A stretch of DNA of 64,000 nucleotides from contig JAZKJV010009784.1 in assembly GCA_037367405.1 (NCBI GenBank), forward strand, positions 496,001 to 560,000, written 5' to 3'. Shown piece after piece: positions 9,717 through 22,434 of the stretch. A program made the translations under genes and the position numbers. Position 1 is the stretch's first letter, and each line of letters starts with the position of its first letter. The DNA comes from Ottelia alismoides. Its lineage: Eukaryota; Streptophyta; Magnoliopsida; Alismatales; Hydrocharitaceae. Below the pieces are notes generated by a model. The model was not told where the DNA came from. It made no database searches and was given only the letters and a program-made list of their open reading frames with translations.

Positions 9717-11160
9717 TGTTCCATCCTTTATGTTGACTTTGAGTTACTGGAATCAACAATATATTGGTAAGACGCTTCGACTTCTTTGAAAATGTTCATG
9801 ATCTCCTTTCTTGCATCTTGCAACTTATCGTATACAAACCCCATAGCCGATCTCCTATCTCCATCAACAGTCCACAGAACATGTACCAACGGAGAGAAGA
9901 CCTTCAAGGTCAAAGAGACTTGAGTCCAAAATGTAGGACTCATAATTATTGTTGATTCCATTTGCCCCTTCTTCGTCTAATACCATTTACTAATTCTCTA
10001 TAAGTCTCAAGTTGTCCTTCCATCATAGATTGCAAGTTGAGATATGTGTTAGCAAATCTTATTGTTCTCGGCCTCACTATGTCACCCTTTTACGTAAATT
10101 GTCTCATCAAGATCATTGTTTTTGCATGATTGTATATGAAGACAATCAATGTCCTTGCCTTTGTGATGATAGTTTTCACCTTCGACTTTTTGTCGATCTC
10201 TTCTAGCATACGATCGACGCAATGTGCTGCACAAGAACTCCACAAAATCAATGGGTACTTGGTTCTCAAGATTCTACCAGTAGCTATATTGGCAGATGCA
10301 TTGTCTGTTACTACTTGAACTACATTGTCAAGCCTAACTTCCTCAATAAGCTTATCCACTAAGGAAGCAATGTAGTCGGCGATATGAGAATTTGCAAACG
10401 AGTTAAAAAAATTCAAAAAACCAGTCCCAAGCTCATAGTTGACACAAATATTCATGATGCTCCTTCCTGTCCTATCAGTCCATGCACCTGTCATAATGGA
10501 ACATCCCTAAGTCTTCCAACATCACATTATGCTTGCAAGAACTCTTTTGTTTCCTTAACTTGTTTCTTCAAAATGGTTTTTGTAAGCTCATAATATGTTG
10601 GAGGCTTGTACAACCTTCCATATTGCCTAATTGCTTCGCATATTCGAAGAAAGGAGTCACGTTTGACAACATTGAACACAATGTCATTATCACAGAAGTG
10701 CTTTGCCACGAATGAATTCAGCACGTGCACATTCCTCCTTGGTAAAGGTATCTTTGATTGTGTATTGATGGAGACCCTCTACTGATACATCTTCAGTTGA
10801 AGTTCGAGGCATTTTCCCATCCATGTCTCCATCAGTCAAGGGCTAATTAATCTTAATGGAGACTTGCCCTTGAATATCTTTCATCCTCGTCGTTTCTCAT
10901 TCCTTTTCACTTTGATATCCTCCATGTTGTCCATAATTTCTTTCTTCACATAAAGAATCACCTTGGGACAAGATGCCATATTGCCTTTAATATGAGCCAA
11001 ATGTTGCTTCATGCAATTGATCCCTCCGGTAACAACCTTCCCACATAAAAGGAAAGTAACCATGCTTGGGCTACTCAGATTCGCTAGATAATCATACTTC
11101 CATCCCGGATCATTGAAAGTAGGAGGAAAAAAAAACTCCACTGTATCGCTCCTTTAAATA
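9717..11160 (-). pseudogene. hAT transposase segment 1 of 4 (BED finger, DUF659, catalytic core)
   Basis: The N-terminal two thirds of a plant hAT transposase of the BED/DUF659 type. Around 10881-11141 is a BED-like finger (LLCGKVVTGGINCMKQHLAH). Around 10750-10810 is MPRTSTEDVSVEGL. Around 10090-10494 is DUF659: AWTDRTGRSIMN, VVTDNASANIATGR and SSCAAHCVDRMLEEI. Around 9728-9961 is the block FWTQVSLTLKVFSPLV...VDGDRRSAMGFVY. The first catalytic aspartate, usual in D(A/G)WTD, appears replaced (TGAWTD). Stops and frameshifts separate the blocks near 10510 and 10730-10750. The coding sequence continues across three insertions to position 1. Confidence 0.85.
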
Positions 11161-11409
11161 AGAGGTCCGCTTTCAGTTCCGAGCGTAGGAGAAGAACCAC
11201 TATTAGATAGTAGTTTGGAGGCCATAATTGCCTATCATTTAATCTCAGGACATTATAAAAAAAGTACTATATGATCTGAATAATATATATATTGAAAATG
11301 AGACAACTAAATTTTAATTAGCAATGAGCGTCACAAAACTACTACATACATAAATTCTTATAAAAAAATGTTAGTAAATTCATACTGAATTCACATAACT
11401 ACAACTACA

Positions 11410-11860
11410 GACATAATCATATCTTAAATTCTTTTCAAAAAATAATCATTCAAGAAACCTAAGTTCAATTTTAGTATAACATTTTGTACTTGGGAACAAT
11501 ACAATATATATCTAATCATTTTTTTAAAATAAGCATTCAACGTACCTAAGTTTGGTGTTAGCATAACTATTTTATACTTGGAAAAAGACAATATAAAGAC
11601 CTAATCATATCTTAAATTCTTTCAAAAAATAATAATCATCCAATATAACCTAAGTACAGTTTCATTTTATATGCCTAAACATTATTAGTAAACAATACAA
11701 ATGTAAGTTAAAAGTAATGTAAGTTAAAAGTAATCATCCTGCGAAATCATTTGACATGCCTAAACGTTTTTAGTAAACAATACATTACAATTCACTTCTT
11801 ACTTGGAATATGTTGCCATGTATTATGAGATAATCATTCAACAAACCCAAGTTAGCTCCT
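11410..11860. repeat. Degenerate tandem repeat, unit about 90-100 bp
   Basis: Units starting near 11425, 11515 and 11606 share the order CATATCTTAAATTCTTTTCA, ATAAxCATTCAA, AACCTAAGTT, TTTTxTACTTGG and CAATATAxA. A later pair (about 11655-11710 and 11755-11800) shares TGCCTAAACxTTxTTAGTAA. Copies are diverged. It lies just upstream of the hAT pseudogene and could be sub-terminal repeat of that element. Confidence 0.5.
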
Positions 11861-12394
11861 AAAAATCAATCATCAACAAATCGCCTAAAATAAGAGAAAA
11901 AGAGGGATCTTGGTTACCATGCATGGTTTCAACGGAGCTGGGAGACAGAGGAGCCTCACATAGAGGAGATGGAGGCGGAGGAGCTCCGCACGACGGTGGA
12001 GGAGCTTTGCACAGATAAATCGAAGGAGGAGCAACTTCACATAAAGGAGCTAGAGGCGAAGGAGCTTTGCATGGTGGCAAAGATTTTCCAAGTGACAGTG
12101 GAGGCACAATTTGGAGGAGGCGATGAAGAGGATTTTCATTTATGGCGATTGAGATCGAGAGCATCAAATCTAGCAGGGGTTATGGAGGAGGAATCCATAA
12201 CAAACCCGCCTAAACCCGTATTCGGAGAAATTCGTAGATAATCTGATAATGTCGTTAGAGCATGAAGCAGTTGCACAACCTGCAATATCTGGTCCGCATA
12301 TGTGAAAGGGGTGTATAGTAAGGCGCCTCACATGTGCAACGTCTAAGGAGCCCACACACGCATATGCCTCTCAGTCTGCTCTGGCGAACACTGC
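11859..12394. other. Unassigned stretch with short purine-rich repeats
   Basis: Reading frames of 90 aa (+, 11969-12241) and 102 aa (-, 11859-12167) overlap a run of diverged 25-30-bp repeats built on GGAGGAGCTTTGCA (about 11965-12080). The minus-strand translation is proline- and cysteine-rich for this reason. No family is recognised. It may be the decayed 5' part of the hAT element. Confidence 0.35.
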
Positions 12395-13216
12395 TGTCAC
12401 TACCCCAATTCCGGACCGTCGGATCCTTCAGAAATTACAACTAACTTTCAGAAACAGACTGCAAATAAAATTACTCAGGAAAAAGAATGTAATACTTTTC
12501 CATTCACAAGATAAAGTTTTCATGATACATTGTCCCACTATAACCATTTACATGTACATCTGCTGGAGCCTGGAAAGGAAATGCACCAAAAGATTACTAA
12601 CAACTTAGAGAGTGAAGCTACTGTGGTTGACTAGATGGCTAAAATCTCATGATGGTTCACTGACACCTATTGGATTTTTCATAAATCATAAGATAACAAT
12701 TAGCGAATGCTAAGTAACAAAAAAGAGAAAAACAGACTAATGGTGTAATTTTGCAAAACTTGATAACACAAAAAGATTCATTCCTTTTCATTAGTTTAGG
12801 TTCCATTCCTTTCTATTCTACGTCAGTGATTAGTTTATGGAATTACCTTACCACTATATGGACTCCGAGGTTGTGGATACTTCTGGATTGGAGATTGTGT
12901 TGATCTGGTGAGCTTATGCCGCCGCACGTCGCTCAACCCATTCTCCAATACTACCATGATAATTTCTTTTTCTTTTATTAATCAGGGTCTCAAATCCTCA
13001 GCCTGACAAACAATGGAGCACATCGTCCTCGAGGATCCGGTTGCTTAAAACCATATGCTAACCTTTAATCACATAACCTAGCAGCTTTAAATACATCTTA
13101 TAGTGACCCAACCACTATTGAACCACTTGTGCCTCCATATGGTATGACCGCATCTTCCGTCGTTCAACCCGAATATATTGGCCGCCGGTACCTCACGTTG
13201 CAAATAATTTATTTCG
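12395..13216 (+). other. Possible gypsy LTR remnant
   Basis: Starts TGTCACTACCCCAATTCCGG, the style of many plant Ty3-gypsy LTR 5' ends, and continues after the MITE at 13225 (flank TGCGCACT|TATAATAAC) with similarly non-coding sequence to about 14640. No second copy, primer site or coding region was found next to it, so this is only a suggestion. Confidence 0.3.
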
Positions 13217-13224
13217 TGCGCACT

Positions 13225-14001
13225 CAAGGTTCAGGAAAGCGGTATGCGTATGCGTTCGGACATGTCACTGAATAGCGCTTAAGCGCTATGCGGGGGCATA
13301 TGCGGGGTATATGCGGTTCTACGTGGTTTCCTCATTTTTATTTAAAAATAAATAAATATATACAAAAGTGACTACAACAGAACTATATTTACGTATAATT
13401 GTGGTCCAATAGAAGATCTAAGAAAAATAACTTTCATATAGAGTTCAAAACAATCTCTATCAATCAAATATCAATACTTCAATAGAACGATTAACACAAA
13501 ATAATTGACAACAATCAACAAAATAAAAAGCTAGCGCACAAAATGCCTCTATTATTGAATATAATGTCATTTATCTCTATCTTATATTTATTGCTGATCC
13601 TCCATTAAAAGTACCAAACTTTACATATAATATATTGCATTCATAATAGCTATTAGTTGACTAAATTAGTTTGCTATATTATTAGTATATTATTCTTTTT
13701 CTTCCTTGTGTGTTTACTCCAATCTCGCAGTACAACTACTTTGATGATGGATTTAAATGGTCATGGAATGCTTGGTTGGCATACATGCTAAAGTAAGAAA
13801 AAACATTGCATAAATAACACAATAAAAATGTGGCACAAATTTTAAAAATAAAAATAAAAAATACATATATGCGGCCGCACAGACCGCATAAGCGGCCGCA
13901 CAGACTACATATGCGGCTCGCATAAGCGCACAGGGCGCATAATGCGGGGCTTCAGGAAAGCGGTGCGCTGAGGGCCGCATATGCGGCTTTCGTGAACACT
14001 G
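13225..14001. mobile_element. Non-autonomous hAT-like element, CATATGCGG family, copy 1
   Basis: 777 bp with imperfect terminal inverted repeats (CAAGGTTCAGGAAAGC and, in reverse, CAGTGTTCACGAAAGC). A perfect 8-bp duplication TGCGCACT lies at 13217-13224 and 14002-14009; 8-bp duplications and CA(A/G)xG ends are hAT features. Both ends are crowded with palindromic GCATATGCGG / GCGGCCGCA motifs, while the core is AT-rich and non-coding. A second copy in opposite orientation lies at 32220-32912. Confidence 0.88.
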
Positions 14002-14009
14002 TGCGCACT

Positions 14010-14660
14010 TATAATAACAAGCAACTGTTTACCACTTAGGTAGAGCAATGCTAATACACTTTCCTTCCGACAAACCTATAGATTGCATGCTCGACCTGTA
14101 GTTCTACTCCCATTGTTAACGTAAGACATGATCCAACTCAAAAGACATCAATTCCCATTATGTAATTCCTCCTAAGTCTTAGATTTGCATAACTATAAAA
14201 TACTGAGTACAAACTTGCATATATATTAATTCATATATTTATATACTCATAATTACGCTCATTTTGAATTCCAAACACTAACATTCCAAGCCACTGCATC
14301 CATTCGATGCTTATACCTTATTTTAATTGAAATCACAAAGCAACTTTTCATATTTTCTCAACAATAGCTAAATTAGAGTTCTTCATAGTAAGAATCATAA
14401 ATACAGAAATCTCAACGATCTCACATGAAAACCCAACTAGTAAAAGGAAGGATTTCATTATCTAATCAAGATCTCTCTCACATATGTAATGCTTTATCGT
14501 AATTCTTTTTCAGAAAGGATGATTTATGCCTCCTGAAACGACCGAATTTCATTTTCGTATCAAAAATACTAAGAACGTGCCAAGAACAAACGAAGAACAC
14601 ATATGCTACAAATAACACACGAAGAACACGAAGAACGCGAAGACCATTTTTTCTCTTAAA
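14010..14660. other. Unassigned AT-rich interval
   Basis: No coding sequence supported. A short run of GAAGAACAC-type repeats lies near 14590-14645. It ends where the gypsy protease region begins. Confidence 0.4.
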
Positions 14661-14663
14661 ATT

Positions 14664-17600
14664 TTGGCAGAGCTTCTCTTTATACAGGGTGATATTTCTA
14701 GGAAAATTTCGATAGAGTTGTTCGTCATTTCCCTTATAGTCTGGCACTTGCCCGTACTGATTGGCGGTCACGAGATGATCGCAGATTGTCTACTCCTACA
14801 CATGGACGATCATATCGCGATATATCGGCGATATATTGGTATCGACAGTTCACCGATATGGTTGATATCGGGTATCGACAGGCCAAAAATGCGAGATTCG
14901 GTTCGATGTCGGCGATATGGCGTCGATATATCGCCGATATATCGGCGATATCTCGGTATCGACATGGTACCGTCGTACCTATATCGATACCGATATCGAT
15001 ATGTCCGTCCATGTTCCTACAGCTTGATGAGTTCGACTTGATTTTGCGTATGGATTGGTTATCTGCTTATAATGCACTTGTTGATTGCATTAGGAAGACA
15101 ATTGTCTTTAGGATTCCAGATTTACCCGAGTTTACTTTTGAGGGTACTTTACATGACTCCAAATGGAGTGCATTTCAGTGTTACGAACTCAACGACTGGT
15201 TGATCATGGTTGTGATTCATACCTTGCATTTATTCGGGAGACGTCTGATCAGGAGCTGATGACACAGGACATCCGAGTAGTATAAGAATACCCAGGTGTT
15301 TTTCCTGATGAGCTACCAGGATTACGTCCTGAGAGAGAGATCGAGTTCGAGATCACACTACTACCAGATACACATCCGATCTCGATGGCTTCTTACTGCA
15401 TGGCGCCTGCTGAGTTGAGGGAGCTGAAGGTGCAGTTGCAAAAGTTACTTGACTTGGGGTTCGTGAGGCCGAGCACTTCACCTTGGGGTGCTCCGGTTCT
15501 ATTTGTCAAGAAGAAGGATGGATCCATGAGGTTATGCATCGATTACAGGCAGCTGAACAAGAGAACGGTGGAAAACCGTTATACTTTGCCGCGTATCGAT
15601 GATTTGTTTGACTAGCTCCAGGGATCTTAGGTGTTCTCGAAGATCGATCTTAGCTCAGGCTACCATCAGTTGAGGACTCGAGAGTATGATATTCCGAGGA
15701 CTGCTTTCTGGACGTGCTATGGATACTACGAGTTTGTGGCAATGCCGTTTGGGCTCACCAATGCACCTACAACTTTCATGGATATGATGAGCATAATTTT
15801 CCGTCCATATTTGGACAAATTTGTGGTGGTGTTCATAGATGACGTGCTCATATACTCACAAAATGAATGGGATCATGCGAATGATCTACGGACCGTCTTG
15901 GATACATTGCGGGAGCACAAGCTATATCCCAAGTTGAGCAAGTGTGAGTTCTGGTTACCCTATGTCTTGTTTTTAGGGCATGTCATTTCTGGAGCAGGTA
16001 TCGTAGTTGATCCTACGAAGATTGATGTAGTTATGTCTTGGGAGCATCACAAGACAGTTACTCAGATTCGGAGCTTCCTTGGACTAGCAGGTTATTACAT
16101 ACGCTTTATCAACAGATTTTCACGCATTGTTCGCCCTTTGACCCAATTGACGCAGAAGGGAGTTCCATTCATTTGGGATGATTCATGTGAGCAGGCCTTC
16201 AGGACACTGAAGGAGAGATTGACTACAACGCCTATTCTAGCTCTTCCTTCAGGCTCTCAGGATTATGCAGTCTGCACAGATGCATCTGGAGAAGGTCTAG
16301 AAGCAGTATTGATGCCGAAAAGACAGGTGATTGCTTATGCATCCTGACAATTGAGATCGCATGAGCAGAACTACCCCACACATGACTTGGAGTCGGTTGC
16401 AGTTGTCTTTGCCTTGAAGACCTGGCGCCACTATCTATATGGGGTGAATTTTGAGATTTTTACTGTTCATAAGAGCCTAAAGTATATCTTTGATTAGAAG
16501 GAGATGAATATGAGACAACACAGATGGCTCAAGCTACTGAAGGATTATGACTGGACGATCTCTTACCATCCTGGTAAGGGAAATGTGGTGGTGGATGCAC
16601 TTAGCAGGAGAGCTCATGCTGAGTATACAAAAACTGGCTATATACATGGGATATGCTCGCATTTTTAACCGATTGGCTTCCTCAGGAAAGCGCATCCATT
16701 TCTACTGTCGTGCCTCCACGATTCAACAGTTTATGGGATCACATCATAGAAGGCCAGAAGACAGATCCTTGGATTCGAAATAGATACATGAGAGCCGTCA
16801 AGGACGAGATTGGTGACTTTGTTGTGGCAAGGTCTATTTTATGGAAGGCAGGACGGGTCGTTGTGCCCAACGACGAGCAGCTACGTAGAGATATACTTGA
16901 TGAGGCACATAATTCACGGTTATCTATCCATACAGGCAACACGAAGATGTATCGTGATCTGCGTTGACATTTTTGGTGGGATGGAATGAAGCGTGATGTG
17001 GCGCAACATGTCAGCAGATGCATGACCTGTCAGATGGTCAAGGCCAAGCACAGGAGACCACCAGGATTACTGCAGTCTCTCACCATTATCGAGTGGAAGT
17101 GTGAGAGCACTTCTATGGATTTTGTCACGGGATTGCCGAAGATACCGGGTGGCCATAATTCCATTTGGGTCGTTGTTGATAGGTTGACCAAGTCAGCCCA
17201 CTTCATACCTGTCAACACGACTTACATCCCATCCAAATTGGGTAAGCTATATGTGCAGAACATCATTAGGCTACATGATATACCACGAGAAGTGATGTCT
17301 GACAGGGATTCGAGATTTACTTCGCATTATTGGCATCAGTTCATGTCAGCACTACAGACAAAGCTGAAGATGAGTTCTGCATATCATCCGCAGACCGATG
17401 GGCAGAGTGAGCGCACCATACATACAATCGAGGATTTACTTCGCGCATGCACTTTGGAGTGGAAAGGGTCCTGAAAGAACCATCTGCCATTGGTTAAATT
17501 CACTTACAACAACTATCATTCCAGTATCGACATGGCACCATTCGAAGCCCTATTGGGTATTTCTCCGAGTATCTCCCATGAAGGGAATACAAAGATTTGG

Positions 17601-17964
17601 CGTCCGTGGCAAGTTGGCACCATGATATGTTGGTCCATTCGAGATTCTGGCTAGAGTGGGGAAGGTGGCATGCCGAGTAGCCCTCCCTCCACATCTTTCA
17701 GCTATCCATGATATCTTCCATGTATCCAACCCGAGGAAGTATGTACACGATCTTCGACACGTCATCAGTTACGAGAATCTTGACGTGAATCCAGATCTGA
17801 CTTATGAGGAGAAGCCAGTGCAGATACTTGACAGTGCTGTGAAGGAGCTTCACAGAAAAGAGATTCCATTAGTAAAGGTGTTGTGGCACTGACACGGCAT
17901 CGAAGAGGCGACGTGGGAGACTGAAGCTGACACGAGAGCAAGATGTTCACGACTTTTCTAAATG
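14664..17964 (+). pseudogene. Chromovirus pol remnant (protease, RT, RNase H, integrase, chromodomain)
   Basis: The protease tail reads CLLL...LDEFDLILRMDWL across the MITE at 14801-15013. RT starts near 15385 ([20 protein letters not shown]) and has FIDD at 15832-15843. RNase H has [13 protein letters not shown] near 16276-16311. The integrase zinc finger is near 16905-17030, catalytic Asp at 17118 (MDFVTGLP), Glu at 17409 and YHPQTDGQSER near 17380-17415. A chromodomain (PVQILDSAVKELHRKEIPLV ... EEATWETE) spans about 17815-17960. In-frame stops at 15613, 15628, 16345, 16495, 16965, 17472 and 17890 include several that look like CAG to TAG or CGA to TGA, as expected from decay of methylated cytosines. 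Confidence 0.88.
14801..15013. mobile_element. CGATAT-family MITE, copy 1
   Basis: 213 bp with ends CATGGACG and CGTCCATG, flanked by an 8-bp duplication with one mismatch (CTCCTACA at 14793-14800, TTCCTACA at 15014-15021). The interior is almost wholly reiterated CGATAT / ATATCG palindromic units. It interrupts the gypsy protease codons; removing it plus one duplication restores CLLLQLDEFDLIL. Overlapping reading frames here are artefacts of the repeat. Confidence 0.9.
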
Positions 17965-19289
17965 TAATCATCAATACAAGCAATTGTAATTAAAGACATG
18001 TTAAAATATATGGCTTGTTTAATCTTTGAGGTTTTTATGTGTTCAAAACCCTTTGAGGTTTTTATGGACATAAAATCAAACAAAACACGTATTGACCTTG
18101 ACCCGAGTCTCGAGGACGAGACTCCCTTTGAGGTTTTTATATTTGTAACATCCGGAATTTACACAAAGCTGAACTCGACCTGATTTGGGTTCAATTAACT
18201 CAATAAAGTTGTTGGTCAATGCCAAACAACTTAAATCGATCACTTAATCATGAATCAAAAGTCATTCAGGCAAAATCGACCAAAAATCGGTCGCATTGTA
18301 ATGCGTGCCGCGAAATATCAGAAACCGCGAAACGAACCGAGACCACCTAAAAATCCGATTTGACAAAACAAGACCAACGGAATCGACCGCTCCTCAATTG
18401 GATATCGTTTGATATTTTTAAATCGCAAAATTTAACCCCAAATCAAAACCGTATCTCGAAAATTTCGGGAATTCAAACACAGTTGGAAGAATATTAATAT
18501 TATACTCATATTGATCGACATTCAGAGACGGTTAAAACGAGCCATTATACATCGAAATCGGAGATTCGAAACACTGAATACGGAGGACTTTGGGTTATTC
18601 AGATAAATGAAAAAAATAAAAAAAATAATTTTAAAAATTCTGACTGTGCACAGCCTGTGCACAATCCAGCAGTGTGTGTTTTTTTCTCCTCTTTTCTCTC
18701 CTTATAACACTTGCCATAATCTTACTTTCCACTTGTCCATTCTAAGGACCTTCTTTGGTTATATAAGACCAAATCCTCTTCTTTTTTCATTATACTAGTA
18801 CATTACCCCGCGCTTCGCGGCGGGATGAATTTTTTTAGTCGATGTGAAATAAAAAGTTAATTCCAAAATTTTTCCAAAAAATGAATAAAAATAACTATAA
18901 AAAATTGATTTTATATGTAAATAATTAATTTAACATTTATTTTAAATAATTAAATGATTTGTAAAATATTTATTCGACTTCATTAGAAATATTTTTTACG
19001 ATGTCAAATCCATTTCAATTAATAGATATCTATTGTAATATCCAAAATACTATTGTATGCAATAGTAGATATGCTAATTTTAAAAAATAATATTTAAGAG
19101 TTAATGCATAAGAGTATTTGTTGTCTGTTCATCTCATTGAATTTACCATCATCTCATATCGCTCCCACCTCTCTTTACAATGATAGGCCTCTATCACCGA
19201 GCATACTTCTTGGAGATTAATGCCCATAATTCACTACAGATATCTATTTATTTATAAAGTTTACATCTAAAATTATATTGTTCATTATT

Positions 19290-19500
19290 TTAACGATCGC
19301 AGGATTTTTAAAATCGACCCCATCTGGATGGAAGCTGTAGGAGTCTCTATTTCTGACGAAATTCGAGTGGCATATAGGAGGGATATATAGATGAACATAC
19401 ATAGTGATATTTTCCAAAAAAATAAAAAATTTGACGAAAAATAGTGTGGGGGCAACCATGTTGGCTGAACCCAGGTGCCAGCCACATATAACCCATATAT
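19290..19500. repeat. Half-copy of a palindromic TA-flanked element
   Basis: Matches the right arm of the elements at 22030 and 22435: GGATGGAAGCTGTAGGAGTC, TTTCTGACGAAATTC, GGAGGGATATATAGATGAA and a GGGGGCAACC end. The left arm is absent. Confidence 0.55.
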
Positions 19501-22029
19501 ATGGAGAAAATAGAAAGCATAGTTCTTAACATGAAGCGAGAGTGGAATATTGGTCGGTGCTTTTTTAACCAATAAGAGCAATCTTATAAACAAAAAAGGA
19601 GCTATATATATGTTATCGATTATCGATGATTTCATAAATATTTGATTCAAATGGAATGAAAGTTCCATGTATCCCAAGTAACATCTTAAGTTCCGCTTAT
19701 CCAAAATAACAACTTTAGCAGTTAGCAACAACATAATTATTAAGGAAGAACAACAAACGGCATCTGTTATGGGTATGAAATGAACATCGGTAACATTAGA
19801 AGTAAATCCTCCAAAGAAGTTACCTGAAAAATCAGATATCGAAAATCATATAGGATATAAAGGACTCAAACAAAGATAAACATCAAAATAATGAACATTA
19901 ATCTTAAATAATTTTTTGCAAAACATCAGAAGCATATGCAATATATTTCATCAGATTTTTTTAGAAAATAATATTAACTACATTTTGTAAAAGTGATCGT
20001 TGGGTAAAGATGTATGTATATGGAGGATAGTGATAATTACCGAAACGAATAATTGTATCATCTACCACTGACGATATCTTAATAGCATTAAATCTCAAAT
20101 TAATCCTCACATAGACAAAAATGTTTTTATGTGTAGGATATTGGTAAGATGTATCTCGATTAAAAAACCATATTCTAGTTAAATCAACTTAAACAACAAA
20201 TAGTAAGAACATTAATGACAATAATCATTTTGCTTAAAGAAGTAACGATATCCATATCAAAAATAAAAAAATGCAACATAAAATCGAAGATGAGAATATA
20301 GTTTTAGTTTATGGTGCATATTAAAATCTAAAAGCACCACACATTTAAAATGACTAAACAAAATTCTCGACACCATGAATATAAAATGACTAAACTTAAT
20401 TCTCAAGTATGAGAAATAAATAACAACCTAATGTCTAATTAGAATAAAAAAAGATAATAGTTCCAACAACAAAACAGATGGAATTTGCATCAGAAATATT
20501 CATTATTATTTGTATATCCAAAAGGAAATCAGAATTTAAAAATAGCAGTAATGATGGTTAAAGTTAATTCCCCATGCAACATAATCAATTTTTTAAAACG
20601 GTAAATGGAACATGATGCATCTTTTTTTCACATGGACCGAAAGAAAACCCAAACACATATCAGTCACTTCAAAAGTATTTGTTCCACACTATTAATATTT
20701 AAAGATAATTATGAAAAAAATTAATTAATTAATACGAATTCCATACAGTGATATTATCTTAATCCAATTTTTGTATTTGAATTTATAAAATTATACAAAA
20801 ATTTTCAAGGTTTTAATATTAGCAAGTAATCAAAATGATTTTTTTTATATTACCATTTGTTCTAATTTATATGCATACCTTTGATATTAAAATATTTATA
20901 TTTTTCTTGAAAAATCGTATCTTAAAGTGGACTTTTATATATTTTAGCGATAATTTATAATTTTTAAAGCATTGATAACGTGTATCCCGTTTATATGCAA
21001 TTGTTTATTTATTACATTTAAATATTTTTAAAGTATTAAAAAAATGACATTATGAATGGGTAACTTAAAATAGAAATAATGTATTTGACAAAATTCTCTA
21101 ATGGAATCCTTATATTATGTAACTTTTGGATGTCATTTTTAATGTTTAAATAATTTGAAAATGCAGTTCCAATACACATACTTTAATAGTAAAATTAGTA
21201 ACTTATAATGCAAATATTGCATTTGACAAAAATCATCTGATGACAAATATACGATGTATAATGTGAGGATGTTTCCTTTTACAATGAAAATTATTTTTAA
21301 TGTATAAATAACAAAAGATAGTATTTTACGATACAAATACTTCAATTAGTTAAATTCACCTTAATTGGATATCGATATCATGCCAAGTAGAGGGATGATC
21401 AAAATTCACACTTTGTCCAACAATGTAATTACAATACAAATTGTGTGTTCTTTATCCATGATCGTACAAAGATTGAGCATATTGTGATTCTACCTAGTGA
21501 AACACTATGAATGACATAATATATGAATATAATAATGAAAATCTACATAAGTATTTTTTCAAAAAAAAATATGGGGGAAATGTGGTGGGAGAGCCAAGTT
21601 AGCTCCCTTAGGGCAACCCTATTTTACCCAAAAAAATACATATATAATCTTATCATTATTTGTACCATTGCTTTAAGAAAAATACAACATATATATCTGA
21701 TTCAGTTCAAATTTAAGAAAAAACCATTTTATTATTTTTTAAAATAACTATTAGAAAAAAATATTCTTCTAGTTTTTTTACAAATATAATGAAGTGGTAT
21801 TTAGAATATGTGATAATGAGGTGGCTTAAAATCGTTATACGAAATATGGTCACATAAATATGTTGAATTGCAATATTATTTATATATTTTATTACGTATC
21901 TAAAATATAACATTTAATGAAACATTGACAATATAACTAAATACTTGCATTAAGTTTCATTTTGACTTGTGTATTTTTGTGAAATAGATATAATAAATAT
22001 ATAATACTCAACAAATATATACATATATA

Positions 22030-22425
22030 TGAGTAAAATGGGACTACCTCCTAGGGGAGATAACTTAGCTTCCCCCATCTTATTTTTCCTATATATATTT
22101 TTTATTTTTTTTGAAAATTTCTTCAGTAAATATTTATTATTTTATGCCTATATTAAGCCAGTCAAATTTTGTGTGAAATAGAGACTCCTACGACCTCCAT
22201 CCAGACGGAGCCGATTTCGATACTTATATGACCATTTAAAAATGACTATCTAGATGGAGGCCCTAGGAGTCTTTGTTTCTCACGAAATTTTAATAGTATA
22301 ATATAGGAATATAGAGATGAATTTTCATGTAAGCAATTTTCAAAAAAAAAATAGAAAATAAAGGAAAATAGAGCGGGAAGCTAAAGGGGACTACCACATT
22401 TTCCCTATATATATAGAGAGAGAAA
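22030..22425. mobile_element. Palindromic foldback MITE, copy A
   Basis: About 395 bp, essentially one long imperfect inverted repeat with arms of about 195 bp. The left arm has GTGAAATAGAGACTCCTACG and CCTCCATCCAGA; the right arm in reverse has GTGAGAAACAAAGACTCCTA and CCTCCATCTAGA. Both ends lie in TATATATA runs, like TA-microsatellite-targeting MITEs. It is non-coding. Confidence 0.7.
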
Positions 22426-22434
22426 ATGGGGTTG

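Noticed and set aside
12395..14640. Complete 5' LTR for the chromovirus
   Set aside because: Only a TGTCAC-type start was seen; it does not match the TGTAACATCC start of the 3' LTR, so it cannot be its partner.
14734..15259. Long Arg/Tyr/Asp-repeat proteins (RYRYR, DISAIYRR)
   Set aside because: Translation of the CGATAT MITE in several frames at once; the sequence is a transposon, not a repeat protein.
18806..18824. GC hairpin considered as a transcription terminator
   Set aside because: Eukaryotic context; position eight bases from CTAG and the matching TC end make it a Helitron 3' terminus.
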